Source: Chitinophaga caeni (GTDB lineage Bacteria; Bacteroidota; Bacteroidia; Chitinophagales; Chitinophagaceae). From it: a stretch of 64,000 bases of DNA. Below the pieces are notes generated by a model. It had not been told where the DNA came from, searched no databases, and worked only from the letters and a program-made list of their open reading frames with translations. Both the position numbers and the translations under genes were made by a program. Below, piece by piece: positions 8,518 to 17,146 of the stretch (the stretch's first letter is position 1; every line of letters begins with the position of its first letter). The DNA lies in contig NZ_CP023777.1 of NCBI RefSeq assembly GCF_002557795.1, positions 620,001 to 684,000 of the forward strand, written 5' to 3'.

Positions 8518-8859
8518 TTAAGTAATGAAATCAACGTAGTTATCTTTCACTATCACATTAAATGTCGCATTTGGATAAGCTTTTTCAAATGCTTTAGGAG
8601 TGTATACTTTAGATGCTTCCCAATTACATTTAAAAGCCGCAATTTCCTGCCTATTATTTACTTCAACAAGATCCAACTCCTGTTGATCGTACGTTCTCCA
8701 AAAATAATATCAAGGATTACACCCTTTATAACCGTTGGATTTTATTCTTTCAGCGAGTATATAATGTTCCCATAGTTGGCCGACGTCATTTCTATTTTGG
8801 ATGGGACTAAAATTATTTATAAGAGCATTCCTAATACTCCTAATTAACGTTTTTTGCAT
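8518..8859 (-). pseudogene. remnant of a DUF4143 AAA ATPase (C-terminal end, one in-frame stop)
   Basis: Read on the minus strand, the 114 codons give IRNALINNFSP, RNDVGQLWEHY, then a TGA stop, then YYFWRTYDQQELDLVE, AAFKCNW and a C-terminus ending in DNYVDFIT. This is the typical end of AAA ATPases with a DUF4143 (PD-(D/E)XK-like) domain: RNDvG.LwEN, YFWRTyd.qEiDlIE, AyEfKW. The frame is unchanged on both sides of the TGA (codon 50), so a single point mutation is enough to explain it. The ATPase half is absent, so the gene is also truncated. It is a relic, probably of an acquired gene. Confidence 0.85.
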
Positions 8860-9127
8860 ATAATATTATAAATAATAATTATCTTAACCCTTAACCGGCA
8901 TCATTGCCATGGGAAAAGAATTGTATCTACAAAAGGGAGCTTTTTAAAAAATATCGTAATTTTCCAGATCGTTTTGGAACGACCTGCCAACATTATTCTT
9001 TAATATAAAAGGTAGCCATACGTAGTTAGGGTAGCAAATAGTCACATACAGATGTTATTGATCTGTAAGTGACTGATTTCTATTATTATGAATTTCAATA
9101 GCTGAACTTATTTACCGCTAGTGAGGC
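8860..9127. other. intergenic region upstream of the sigma factor gene
   Basis: AT-rich and without a gene. The main structure is an inverted repeat at 9040-9074, listed separately. No TAnnTTTG promoter at a suitable distance was found. Confidence 0.5.
9040..9074. promoter_or_regulatory. 14-bp inverted repeat before the ECF sigma gene
   Basis: Left arm AGTCACATACAGAT (9040-9053) and right arm ATCTGTAAGTGACT (9061-9074) match at 13 of 14 positions with a 7-base spacer. No T tract follows, so a terminator is unlikely. It may be an operator or a leader hairpin for the locus that starts at 9128. Confidence 0.45.
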
Positions 9128-9721
9128 ATGAGAAGTGACGTAAAGAAATACACTTCATGGGATGACCAAATGTTAGTGAGCGCAATGCAGCTTCACTCGG
9201 ATATCTATGCCTTCGAAGAAATATATAAAAGGCATTGGTTCAGGCTTTTCGGCTATGCCAAAAACCAGTTGGACAACGATCAGGAAGCAGAAGAACTGAT
9301 TCAATCGCTGTTTGAAAAACTTTGGGTCAACCGCCAGAAAGTCAATGTTACAAACATCGGGGCTTACCTTGCCGTGGCACTTAGAAATAGTTTGATGGAT
9401 GTATTCCGCAAGCGCCAATCTGCCCTTAAATTTAAAGCGACCTTACCCGGTGAGCCCGTTTCGAATGTTACGGAGGATGATGTAAACCGCAACTTATTAC
9501 TTGAATCTATTGAAACCGTATTAGCAGAATTACCCGAAAAAACACGGGATGTATTCCAACAAAGCCGCTATGAAAATCGTAGTGTCAAGGAAATTGCCGG
9601 CAACCTCGATCTTTCGGAAAAAGCGGTTGAATACCATATCACCAAGGCAATTAAATTACTAAAACAGCGTCTCAAGGGCTATTTACCTACTGTCATTATA
9701 TTTTTTTTAATTTTTCTTTAG
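9128..9721 (+). CDS. ECF sigma-70 factor of a SusC/SusD locus
   Basis: A 197-residue extracytoplasmic-function sigma factor. Region 2 includes YKRHWFRLFGYAKNQLDN and EELIQSLFEKLWVNR (about 33-75); region 4 includes LPEKTRDVFQQSR and the helix-turn-helix ENRSVKEIAGNLDLSEKAVEYH (about 140-175). The C-terminus ends in a hydrophobic stretch, PTVIIFFLIFL, common in this Bacteroidota group and possibly a membrane contact. It lies 32 bp before a FecR gene, so sigma and anti-sigma are co-transcribed, and it probably activates the susC-susD-GH30 genes downstream. Confidence 0.92.
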   Translation: MRSDVKKYTSWDDQMLVSAMQLHSDIYAFEEIYKRHWFRLFGYAKNQLDNDQEAEELIQSLFEKLWVNRQKVNVTNIGAYLAVALRNSLMDVFRKRQSALKFKATLPGEPVSNVTEDDVNRNLLLESIETVLAELPEKTRDVFQQSRYENRSVKEIAGNLDLSEKAVEYHITKAIKLLKQRLKGYLPTVIIFFLIFL

Positions 9722-9753
9722 GGATTCTTTAAGGTTATACGTCCTTAAAGTAT

Positions 9754-10788
9754 ATGAGCCAACCCGAATTTGATTCCTTGTTAGAAAAATACCTCGCCGG
9801 AAAATGTTCCCAGGCCGAGGAAGCCGCTGTTTTGGAATGGTACCAAACCTTTATCCAAGACAGCGATATTTCCATGTCTGCATCCGAAAAGGAAGGCTTA
9901 GAAAGAAAAGTTTGGTCAAATATCCGCTCCAATATCCGGTTGGATCGTAAAATCTTCGCAATTAATTCTATTTGGAAAAAGATAGGCGTTGCCGCAAGCC
10001 TGCTTCTGATCAGTGGCTTAGGCGCTTATTTAATAAACAGGGAAATTCACAACGCCAGTCCAACAATCGCTTTCGATGATGTTGCGATCCCGGCCAACTA
10101 TACATCCACTTCCAACGACTCAAAGGAAACTAAAACAATCCAGTTGATAGATGGCTCCTCCGTTTCATTACAGCCGGGGAGTAAAATCTACTATCCCCGC
10201 CAGTCATTTAATGGAAATTCCCGGGATGTGTTCCTGGCCGGGAATGCTTTTTTCGAGGTAGCAGCTAACCCCGATCAACATTTTATGGTATATACTAGCG
10301 AAGGGATGATAGCCGAAGTTTTGGGTACAAGCTTTTATGTATTGCAGGATACTGAACGAAAAAAAGTGGAAGTTGAAGTAATCAGTGGAAAGGTTTCCGT
10401 TTATGAACATCATGGTCGTTCGAGACACCGGGAGCGGGATACAGCTAGTAGCGTAATCCTTAGTCCAAATCAAAAAGTGACTTATAAACCGGAACATAAC
10501 CGGTTCGTTACCACCTTGGTAGAAAAGCCGCAACCGGTTAAGATACATGCTGATCAGGAAACATTCTCTTTTGAAGAGGCGAAGTTATCGACCGTACTGG
10601 AGACCTTGGAAGATGTATACGGAATTCAAATCGAGGTAAATAATCCCGGCTTTGCAAATTGTCATTTCACCGGGGATATTTCCAAGCAGGATCTTTACGA
10701 AAAATTGGACGTGATCTGTAAGTCGGTACAGGCTGCTTACGAAATAAAAGGAACGATGATTTATATCAATGGCAACGGGTGTAAATAG
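9754..10788 (+). CDS. FecR family anti-sigma factor
   Basis: A 344-residue inner-membrane anti-sigma regulator. The cytoplasmic N-terminus (1-72) binds the sigma factor and has the LLEKYLAGKCSQAEEAAVLEW pattern. One transmembrane helix covers about 76-94. The periplasmic FecR domain (about 125-225) has LIDGSSVSLQPGSKI and AFFEVAANPDQHF, and a C-terminal DUF4974-like domain (about 265-344) has FSFEEAKLSTVLETLEDVYGIQI. In this family the periplasmic part senses the STN domain of the partner SusC. The gene sits between its sigma factor and the STN-containing SusC. Confidence 0.92.
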   Translation: MSQPEFDSLLEKYLAGKCSQAEEAAVLEWYQTFIQDSDISMSASEKEGLERKVWSNIRSNIRLDRKIFAINSIWKKIGVAASLLLISGLGAYLINREIHNASPTIAFDDVAIPANYTSTSNDSKETKTIQLIDGSSVSLQPGSKIYYPRQSFNGNSRDVFLAGNAFFEVAANPDQHFMVYTSEGMIAEVLGTSFYVLQDTERKKVEVEVISGKVSVYEHHGRSRHRERDTASSVILSPNQKVTYKPEHNRFVTTLVEKPQPVKIHADQETFSFEEAKLSTVLETLEDVYGIQIEVNNPGFANCHFTGDISKQDLYEKLDVICKSVQAAYEIKGTMIYINGNGCK

Positions 10789-10874
10789 TAAACAAATAAG
10801 CAATTAATTATAAATATTAATATTTCCACGAACACTAGTTAAAACTGATTGCCTATGTAATGTAGTATTCAAAA

Positions 10875-10907
10875 AAAGGCTGGTAATGTAGGGCATTACC
10901 AACCTTT
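10875..10907. promoter_or_regulatory. first leader hairpin before susC
   Basis: AAAGG-C-TGGTAATG pairs with CATTACCA-A-CCTTT: 13 pairs, one mismatch, 5-base loop. It lies in the 204-bp gap between fecR and susC. It could end the regulator transcript or control susC expression. Confidence 0.5.
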
Positions 10908-10918
10908 GAAAAGATGCT

Positions 10919-10941
10919 ATAACCTTTTAGGGGAAGGTTAT
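10919..10941. promoter_or_regulatory. second leader hairpin before susC
   Basis: A perfect 8-bp stem, ATAACCTT / AAGGTTAT with a 7-base loop, follows the first hairpin by 11 bases and lies about 50 bases before the susC start. Confidence 0.45.
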
Positions 10942-10992
10942 GGCTGATGATGCCCGAAACTGATCTTTAACGAACAAAATCCACTACAAGTT

Positions 10993-13900
10993 ATGAAAAA
11001 AATACGATGGTCTGTCGTAATTCACCACATTATGAGGATAACCTGCATACAACTTATTCTCGCTACTATCTTTACTTTTTCCTTGTACGCTAACGAGGCA
11101 CATTCTCAATCCGTACTGGAAAAACAGATATCATTATCTGCCGATAAAATGGCTATGCGGGATGTATTGAAAGAAATCAAACAACAAACTGGTGTTAAGT
11201 TTACTTACAGCAGTGATGTGGTTGACCTGGGCAGGAAAATCTCCTGTAACCTTGCCGGTACCCGGTTGAAAGCATTCTTTGAAACTGTGCTCCAACCGAT
11301 CGGTATCGATTTTAAAGTTATCGATGATGAACAAATATTATTATACCAAGCCGCTGTCATCAATAAAACGGCTGTAGCTGATATAAAAATTTCCGGTACC
11401 ATAAAATCCGAATCGGGCGAATCATTACCCGGGGTTTCTATCCGTATCAAGGGAACCAGCAATGGTACTACTACCGATGCAAACGGTAATTTTACCCTTG
11501 CTGTGCCCGGTAAACAAAGTGTATTGGAAGTATCTTATATCGGTTACCAATCGCAAGAAATTACCGTAGGTGAACAAACTACCTTGAATATCATCTTAAA
11601 ATTAGAAGATAGCAAATTGAACGAAGTAGTTGTAGTGGGTTACGGTACGCAAAAGAAGAAAGACTTAACCGGGGCAGTTGCCGTGGTAGGTTCCGAAGCA
11701 ATTGAAAATAGGCCCATCGTAAGCGCCGCCGCAGGTTTACAAGGACAAGCGGCCGGGGTAAACGTATTTGCAGCTTCCGGTAAGCCCGGTTATGGTTTAA
11801 CAGTAAGCATCCGCGGTACCACTTCTTTGAATGCAAAGAATGATCCCCTTTATGTAGTAGATGGTGTGATCGTTGAAAATATTGATTTCTTAAACCCTAA
11901 CGACATCGCCAGTTTTTCCGTATTGAAAGACGCGGCCTCTGCCGCTATTTACGGCGCTAGCGGTGCTAACGGTGTCGTATTAATTACTACGAAAAAGGGT
12001 AAATCAGGTAAAGCTACCGTAACGGTAAATGCTTATACCGGTTTCTCCAACTTCGCTAAAAAAATCGATGTATTAAACCGTGATCAATACCTGGACCTGA
12101 TCCATGAGATGGGTTATGTGGATGATGGAACTGAAAATACCGATTGGCAAGATGTTACTTTCAAAACCGGTCATGAGCAAAACCTACAATTAGGCGTTTC
12201 CGGCGGCGATGAAAAAAACCGTTACTATATTTCAGCGGGTTATCAGAAGCAACAAGGCGTGGTAGCCCCGGCCGATTACGATCGCTATTCCGTTCGTGTA
12301 AACCTCGAAAACAAGGTGAAAGAATGGATGACACTTTCTACCAATTTAGCATATTCCCGTGCCGTTTCCATAGATGTACCGGATAATAGCGGCGTTGCAA
12401 GAGGCGGTACTATCTTGTCTGCTTTAAGCACCCCTCCAACTTTAGGCATCTGGAAATCGCCCGGTGTATATTCTGCTAACGTGAACCAAGCTAGTATGAT
12501 GAACCCGATCGCATTCGCGTTCGCCCCTGATCAAAAAACCAGGGACAACCGCGTGATCGGTAATATGGCGGCTGATTTCAAGATCGCCAAAGGATTATCT
12601 TTCCGCTCTAACTTCGGTATCGAATCACAAGGAAACCGTTACGATTATTTCTTGGATCCTTATTCCACTGATTTGGGTCGTGATAAAAATGGTTACGGCA
12701 TCTCAACTTCCATCGAGCGATTCGTTTGGTTGTGGGAAAACACCTTGAACTATAAGACTGATATTGAAAAACATCATATCGAAGCATTGGTAGGTCATAC
12801 CATGCAAGAATCCGATTACAATTACAGTCATATCGTAGCCCGCGAATACCCTAACGGATCAGTAGGTAATATTAACGCGGCAGCTATTAAGGAACCGGGT
12901 ACCATTACAACCAAATCACAATGGTCTAAAAGATCTTACCTAGCAAGGTTGAACTATGCTTATGCAGATAAGTATCTTTTACAAGCAAACGTCCGCTATG
13001 ACGGATCTTCCCGTTTTCCTTCTTACGGTCGCTTCGGTTGGTTCCCATCAGTATCCGCTGCTTGGAGAATTAACAAGGAAGACTTTTTCCATGCCACTTG
13101 GGTTGACGATTTGAAACTGCGTGTAGGTTGGGGTAAGACAGGTAATGACGGTATAGGAGATTACGATTACTACGGCCGCTTTACACCAGATGGTACCGGT
13201 GGTTTAGCTTATAACAATATCGCCAAAGACTCCTTGAAATGGGAAAAAACAGCACAAACCAATATCGGTGTTGACCTCAGCATCTTAAATGGCAGGTTAA
13301 CATTCACGGCTGACGCCTATTTGAAAAAAACCTCGGACCTGTTAGTAGCAGTACAAACTGCACCATCTTCAGGATTTAACAACCAGGTATTTAACGTGGG
13401 GGAAATTCAAAACAAAGGTTTAGAATTCGGGGTCAACGCGGTAGCTGTCGATAAAGCAGTAAGATGGGATATCAACGGTAACATTTCCTTTAACCGCAAC
13501 CGTGTAAACAGCTTGGGTAGATATACCAAGATACTGAACTATGGCGGCATTTACGAAAGAACTAGCGCCATCCGCGTTGAACCGGGAAGGCCTTTAGGTA
13601 GCTTCTACGGTTATATTTCCGACGGGGTAGATCCGAACACAGGAAACATCATGTACCGTGACCTGGATAAAAGCGGGGGCCTTTCAGATGGCGACCGTAC
13701 TTATATCGGTTTAGCTCAACCTAAGTTCATTTACGGTTTGACAAATAATGTTCGTTGGAAAAATTTAGAATTGAACGTGTTTTTCCAAGGAGTGCAGGGT
13801 AATGATATGTTCAACGCTTCAAGGATAGAGTTGGAAGGTATGTATGATTCTAAAAATCAAAGTACCGCGGTGTTAAGAAGATGGACAACGCCCGGGCAGG

Positions 13901-14217
13901 TTACCGATATTCCTAAGGCTACTAAAGGTTCCAACGACAATAGCTTGGTATCTACAAGATTTATTGAAGATGGGTCATACTTACGCTTGAAAGCCTTAAC
14001 AGTAAGTTACAACTTAACACATCCATTAGTTACTAAAGCAGGTTTCAACAGGTTGCAATTTTACGTAACAGTTCAAAACTTATTTACGATTACAAACTAT
14101 AGCGGTTTTGATCCGGAAGTTAGTCAGAATAATCCGAACGGACCGGCATTGGGTATCGATTATGGTACTTATCCACAATCCCGCTCCTTTATTTTCGGTG
14201 TGAACGCTGCATTTTAA
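10993..14217 (+). CDS. SusC/RagA TonB-dependent outer-membrane transporter with STN signalling domain
   Basis: A 1074-residue outer-membrane glycan importer. Order: signal peptide (to about 39), Secretin/TonB short N-terminal (STN) domain about 45-118, carboxypeptidase-like regulatory domain 132-203, then EVVVVGYGTQ (211-220) leading into the plug (about 222-340) and a 22-strand barrel. The STN domain means it can signal to the FecR protein encoded upstream, a transporter-regulated ECF circuit. The C-terminus ends in phenylalanine, as expected for barrel assembly. It is followed 21 bp later by its SusD partner. Confidence 0.95.
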   Translation: MKKIRWSVVIHHIMRITCIQLILATIFTFSLYANEAHSQSVLEKQISLSADKMAMRDVLKEIKQQTGVKFTYSSDVVDLGRKISCNLAGTRLKAFFETVLQPIGIDFKVIDDEQILLYQAAVINKTAVADIKISGTIKSESGESLPGVSIRIKGTSNGTTTDANGNFTLAVPGKQSVLEVSYIGYQSQEITVGEQTTLNIILKLEDSKLNEVVVVGYGTQKKKDLTGAVAVVGSEAIENRPIVSAAAGLQGQAAGVNVFAASGKPGYGLTVSIRGTTSLNAKNDPLYVVDGVIVENIDFLNPNDIASFSVLKDAASAAIYGASGANGVVLITTKKGKSGKATVTVNAYTGFSNFAKKIDVLNRDQYLDLIHEMGYVDDGTENTDWQDVTFKTGHEQNLQLGVSGGDEKNRYYISAGYQKQQGVVAPADYDRYSVRVNLENKVKEWMTLSTNLAYSRAVSIDVPDNSGVARGGTILSALSTPPTLGIWKSPGVYSANVNQASMMNPIAFAFAPDQKTRDNRVIGNMAADFKIAKGLSFRSNFGIESQGNRYDYFLDPYSTDLGRDKNGYGISTSIERFVWLWENTLNYKTDIEKHHIEALVGHTMQESDYNYSHIVAREYPNGSVGNINAAAIKEPGTITTKSQWSKRSYLARLNYAYADKYLLQANVRYDGSSRFPSYGRFGWFPSVSAAWRINKEDFFHATWVDDLKLRVGWGKTGNDGIGDYDYYGRFTPDGTGGLAYNNIAKDSLKWEKTAQTNIGVDLSILNGRLTFTADAYLKKTSDLLVAVQTAPSSGFNNQVFNVGEIQNKGLEFGVNAVAVDKAVRWDINGNISFNRNRVNSLGRYTKILNYGGIYERTSAIRVEPGRPLGSFYGYISDGVDPNTGNIMYRDLDKSGGLSDGDRTYIGLAQPKFIYGLTNNVRWKNLELNVFFQGVQGNDMFNASRIELEGMYDSKNQSTAVLRRWTTPGQVTDIPKATKGSNDNSLVSTRFIEDGSYLRLKALTVSYNLTHPLVTKAGFNRLQFYVTVQNLFTITNYSGFDPEVSQNNPNGPALGIDYGTYPQSRSFIFGVNAAF

Positions 14218-14238
14218 TAATCGTTAAAAGATTCCATT

Positions 14239-15654
14239 ATGAAGAAACATTTCTCAAAATATATCATAGCTCCCGGCCTAATTTTGGCACTGGGCATGTC
14301 GGCATGTACCAAGGACTTTTTGGATAAAAAACCGATTTCGGAAGCATTACCAGAAGACGTTACAGCACAACCTTTGCTCGATGCTGCTTATAATAACATG
14401 TATGATGAATATTACACGAACGACTACCTTGTGAACGGCGATGTAATGTCTGATAATGCATATGCGGGCGGCGATAATGTGGCCAACTTCTCGATAGATA
14501 AATACACCGTAAACTCTACCAATGGTAACGTGGTGCGCGATTGGAGGTATTTATATACAGATATCAAGAATTGTAACCTGATTCTTAACTTCGTGCCAAC
14601 CATGCAAGACCCCAATATTACGGAGGAACGCAGGGAACAAATTTTGGGCGAAGCAAGTTTTCTAAGGGCTTGGCATTATTTCAACCTTGTTAGGTCCTGG
14701 AAAGAAATGCCAATTCCTACTGAAGTTCCTTCCAATTTAGGCGAAATGTATTTGCCGAAACAATCATCCGACTCGGTATTTAAAAGAATCCTAGCTGATC
14801 TTGATTTTGCGGCAACCAGGGTGCGTTCAACTTCTGAATTGGCCAATGGTCGCGACTCCATCTCTACCGGGGCTGTTAATGCATTGTATGCCAAAGTTTA
14901 TGCTACGATGCCAAACCCTGACTGGAATAAAGTTGTAGAATACTGCACTAAGGTCGAGGATGCCGGTTATATCCTGGAACCCGAATTTGCAAAACTGTTT
15001 GCAATGGGAACCGTCAATAATCCTGAATCTATTTGGGAAACGCAATATGATGGCGTAGTACACCAAAACTGGATTGCCGGGATGAATACACCGTTCATGT
15101 GGGGCGATTGGAAGAAATTCAACATTCCTTCACATACGATCGTCAATGCTTACCTTGATGAAAAAGATACCGTACGTTACAAAGCAAGCATCGTGTATGT
15201 AACGCCAAGTTGGACAGATGATTATTGGGGTATACCAACCCCGGTTATCGGTAAGTATACCGACTCCGAAGGACGTAATACTACTTACCGTCTACGTTTA
15301 GCCGATATTCTCTTATTAAAAGCGGAAGCATTGGTAGAACTGAACCAGCTTGCTGATGCCCCGGGTGGCGCTGCATACTATATTAACATGGTTCGTCAAA
15401 GGGCGCACCTGGGCAAAACAACCGCAACAACAAAAGAAGATCTGAAATTAGCTGTTGAGAAAGAAAGACAATTGGAACTCGCTTTCGAAGGGCACCGTAT
15501 GTTTGACCTGATCCGCACTAAAAGAGCGGTAACTGTCATGAACTCGGTTAAAGACGGCGATGGCAATCCTTTGAATTACAATGTAACAGAAGATGAATTG
15601 TACTTCCCTATGTCTCAAACTGAAATAGACAACAACCCTAATATTAATAACTAA
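14239..15654 (+). CDS. SusD/RagB family glycan-binding lipoprotein
   Basis: A 471-residue surface lipoprotein that caps the SusC barrel and binds oligosaccharide. The signal peptide ends at the lipobox MSAC (C22), followed by TKDFLDKKPISE, the usual SusD N-terminus. TPR-like helices include ILGEASFLRAWHYFNLVRSW (about 135-155), and the C-terminal part has EKERQLELAFEGHRMFDLIRTKR (about 410-433), both family hallmarks. A terminator follows, so susC-susD messages can end before the GH30 genes. Confidence 0.95.
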   Translation: MKKHFSKYIIAPGLILALGMSACTKDFLDKKPISEALPEDVTAQPLLDAAYNNMYDEYYTNDYLVNGDVMSDNAYAGGDNVANFSIDKYTVNSTNGNVVRDWRYLYTDIKNCNLILNFVPTMQDPNITEERREQILGEASFLRAWHYFNLVRSWKEMPIPTEVPSNLGEMYLPKQSSDSVFKRILADLDFAATRVRSTSELANGRDSISTGAVNALYAKVYATMPNPDWNKVVEYCTKVEDAGYILEPEFAKLFAMGTVNNPESIWETQYDGVVHQNWIAGMNTPFMWGDWKKFNIPSHTIVNAYLDEKDTVRYKASIVYVTPSWTDDYWGIPTPVIGKYTDSEGRNTTYRLRLADILLLKAEALVELNQLADAPGGAAYYINMVRQRAHLGKTTATTKEDLKLAVEKERQLELAFEGHRMFDLIRTKRAVTVMNSVKDGDGNPLNYNVTEDELYFPMSQTEIDNNPNINN

Positions 15655-15675
15655 TTTCTTCTAAATTATATCTCT

Positions 15676-15705
15676 AAAAAGCCTGGGCTTGTTACCAGGC
15701 TTTTT
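15676..15705 (+). terminator. intrinsic terminator after susD
   Basis: A perfect 11-bp stem, AAAAAGCCTGG / CCAGGCTTTTT, with an 8-base loop. It lies 18 bp before the first GH30 gene and may reduce GH30 expression relative to susC-susD. Confidence 0.85.
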
Positions 15706-15723
15706 ACTTAAACCATTTACAAC

Positions 15724-17133
15724 ATGAAGCATTTACCTTTATTGGCTTGCGTGTTCTCATTAATATTTACTTGCTGTAATAACCCGGCGCAACAAGGGGA
15801 TCCGGTAAAAGTATGGATAACCAAAGCTGATCAATCTGCCCTGCTGGAATTACAAAACCAAGATATCCGCTTTCAACCTGCTACCCAAGATTCCGGCATC
15901 GTGATTAAAGTTGATACCACTCAAAAATTCCAGGAAATTGATGGCTTCGGTTATACCGTCACAGGTGGTAGTGCCAGGATGATTAACCAGATGTCTGCCA
16001 CTGCAAAACAAAAACTTTTACAAGAGCTCTTCGGTGATAAAGATGGTATACAAGTAAGTTATATCCGCATCAGCATCGGCGCGTCCGACCTGAATGACCA
16101 TGCCTTTAGTTACGATGATGTACCTTCCGGGCAAACGGATTTGTCGTTATCACATTTCTCCCTGGCACCCGATATGGCCAATGGTACCGGACTAATTCCA
16201 TTGTTAAAAGAAATTATTGCTATCCGTCCAGGTATCAAGATATTAGGTTCGCCATGGAGCCCCCCGGTTTGGATGAAAGATAATGGTAATTCGATCGGCG
16301 GTTCATTGAAAAAAGAGTACTACCCGGTTTATGCGGATTATTTCGTAAAATATTTACAGGCAATGGAGGCCGAAGGCATTCATCTCGATGCAATTACCAT
16401 CCAAAATGAACCTTTGCATGACGGGAATAATCCAAGCCTGAAGATGGTAGCGGAAGATCAAAGAGATTTTGTCAAAAATAACCTCGGACCGGCTTTCGAG
16501 AAGGCAGGTATCAAAACAAAAATCATTGTTTACGATCACAATCTTGATAAGCCCGATTACCCGGTGACTATACTAGCCGATACCGCGGCAGCTAAGTATG
16601 TAGACGGTTCTGCTTTCCATCTGTATGCAGGCGAGGAATCGGCCATGTCGAAAGTACACGAGGCCTATCCAAACAAAAATTTATACTTCACCGAGCAATG
16701 GACTGGTTCACTTACCCCGTTCAGTAAAGATTTATTATGGCATACTAAGCACGTAATGATTGGTACCTTGCGCAATTGGAGCCGCATTGCCCTTGCATGG
16801 AACCTTGCCAGCGACTCTGCTTATCTGCCGCATACTCCCGGTGGTTGTTCCCAATGCAAAGGTGCCTTAACGATAACAGGTGATGAGGTTACAAGAAATG
16901 TAGCTTATTATACGATTGCACATGCCTCCAAATTTATACCCGTTGGTTCGGTGCGTGTAGCTTCCAATTCGGACGGCCCCATTCATACCGTGGCATTTAT
17001 AACACCCGGCGGGGGAAAAGTATTATTAGCAATGAATGAAAGCAAAGAAGCCGTAAAAGTTGATATACAATTTAAAGGTAAATCAATCATATACACTTTC
17101 CCTGCTGAAACTATTCTTACCTTTAACTGGTAA
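15724..17133 (+). CDS. glycoside hydrolase family 30 lipoprotein
   Basis: A 469-residue exported GH30 enzyme. The short leader ends at C17/C18 (TCC), so it is probably lipid-anchored. Catalytic features are WSPPVWMKDNG (178-188), the acid/base E229 in TIQNEP, and the nucleophile E324 in YFTEQW. GH30 includes beta-1,6-glucanases, glucosylceramidases and xylanases. Membership of a SusC/SusD locus with a second GH30 makes a beta-glucan substrate likely, which is inference. It is followed 13 bp later by the second GH30. Confidence 0.9.
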   Translation: MKHLPLLACVFSLIFTCCNNPAQQGDPVKVWITKADQSALLELQNQDIRFQPATQDSGIVIKVDTTQKFQEIDGFGYTVTGGSARMINQMSATAKQKLLQELFGDKDGIQVSYIRISIGASDLNDHAFSYDDVPSGQTDLSLSHFSLAPDMANGTGLIPLLKEIIAIRPGIKILGSPWSPPVWMKDNGNSIGGSLKKEYYPVYADYFVKYLQAMEAEGIHLDAITIQNEPLHDGNNPSLKMVAEDQRDFVKNNLGPAFEKAGIKTKIIVYDHNLDKPDYPVTILADTAAAKYVDGSAFHLYAGEESAMSKVHEAYPNKNLYFTEQWTGSLTPFSKDLLWHTKHVMIGTLRNWSRIALAWNLASDSAYLPHTPGGCSQCKGALTITGDEVTRNVAYYTIAHASKFIPVGSVRVASNSDGPIHTVAFITPGGGKVLLAMNESKEAVKVDIQFKGKSIIYTFPAETILTFNW

Positions 17134-17146
17134 ACCAGAATTTTAC

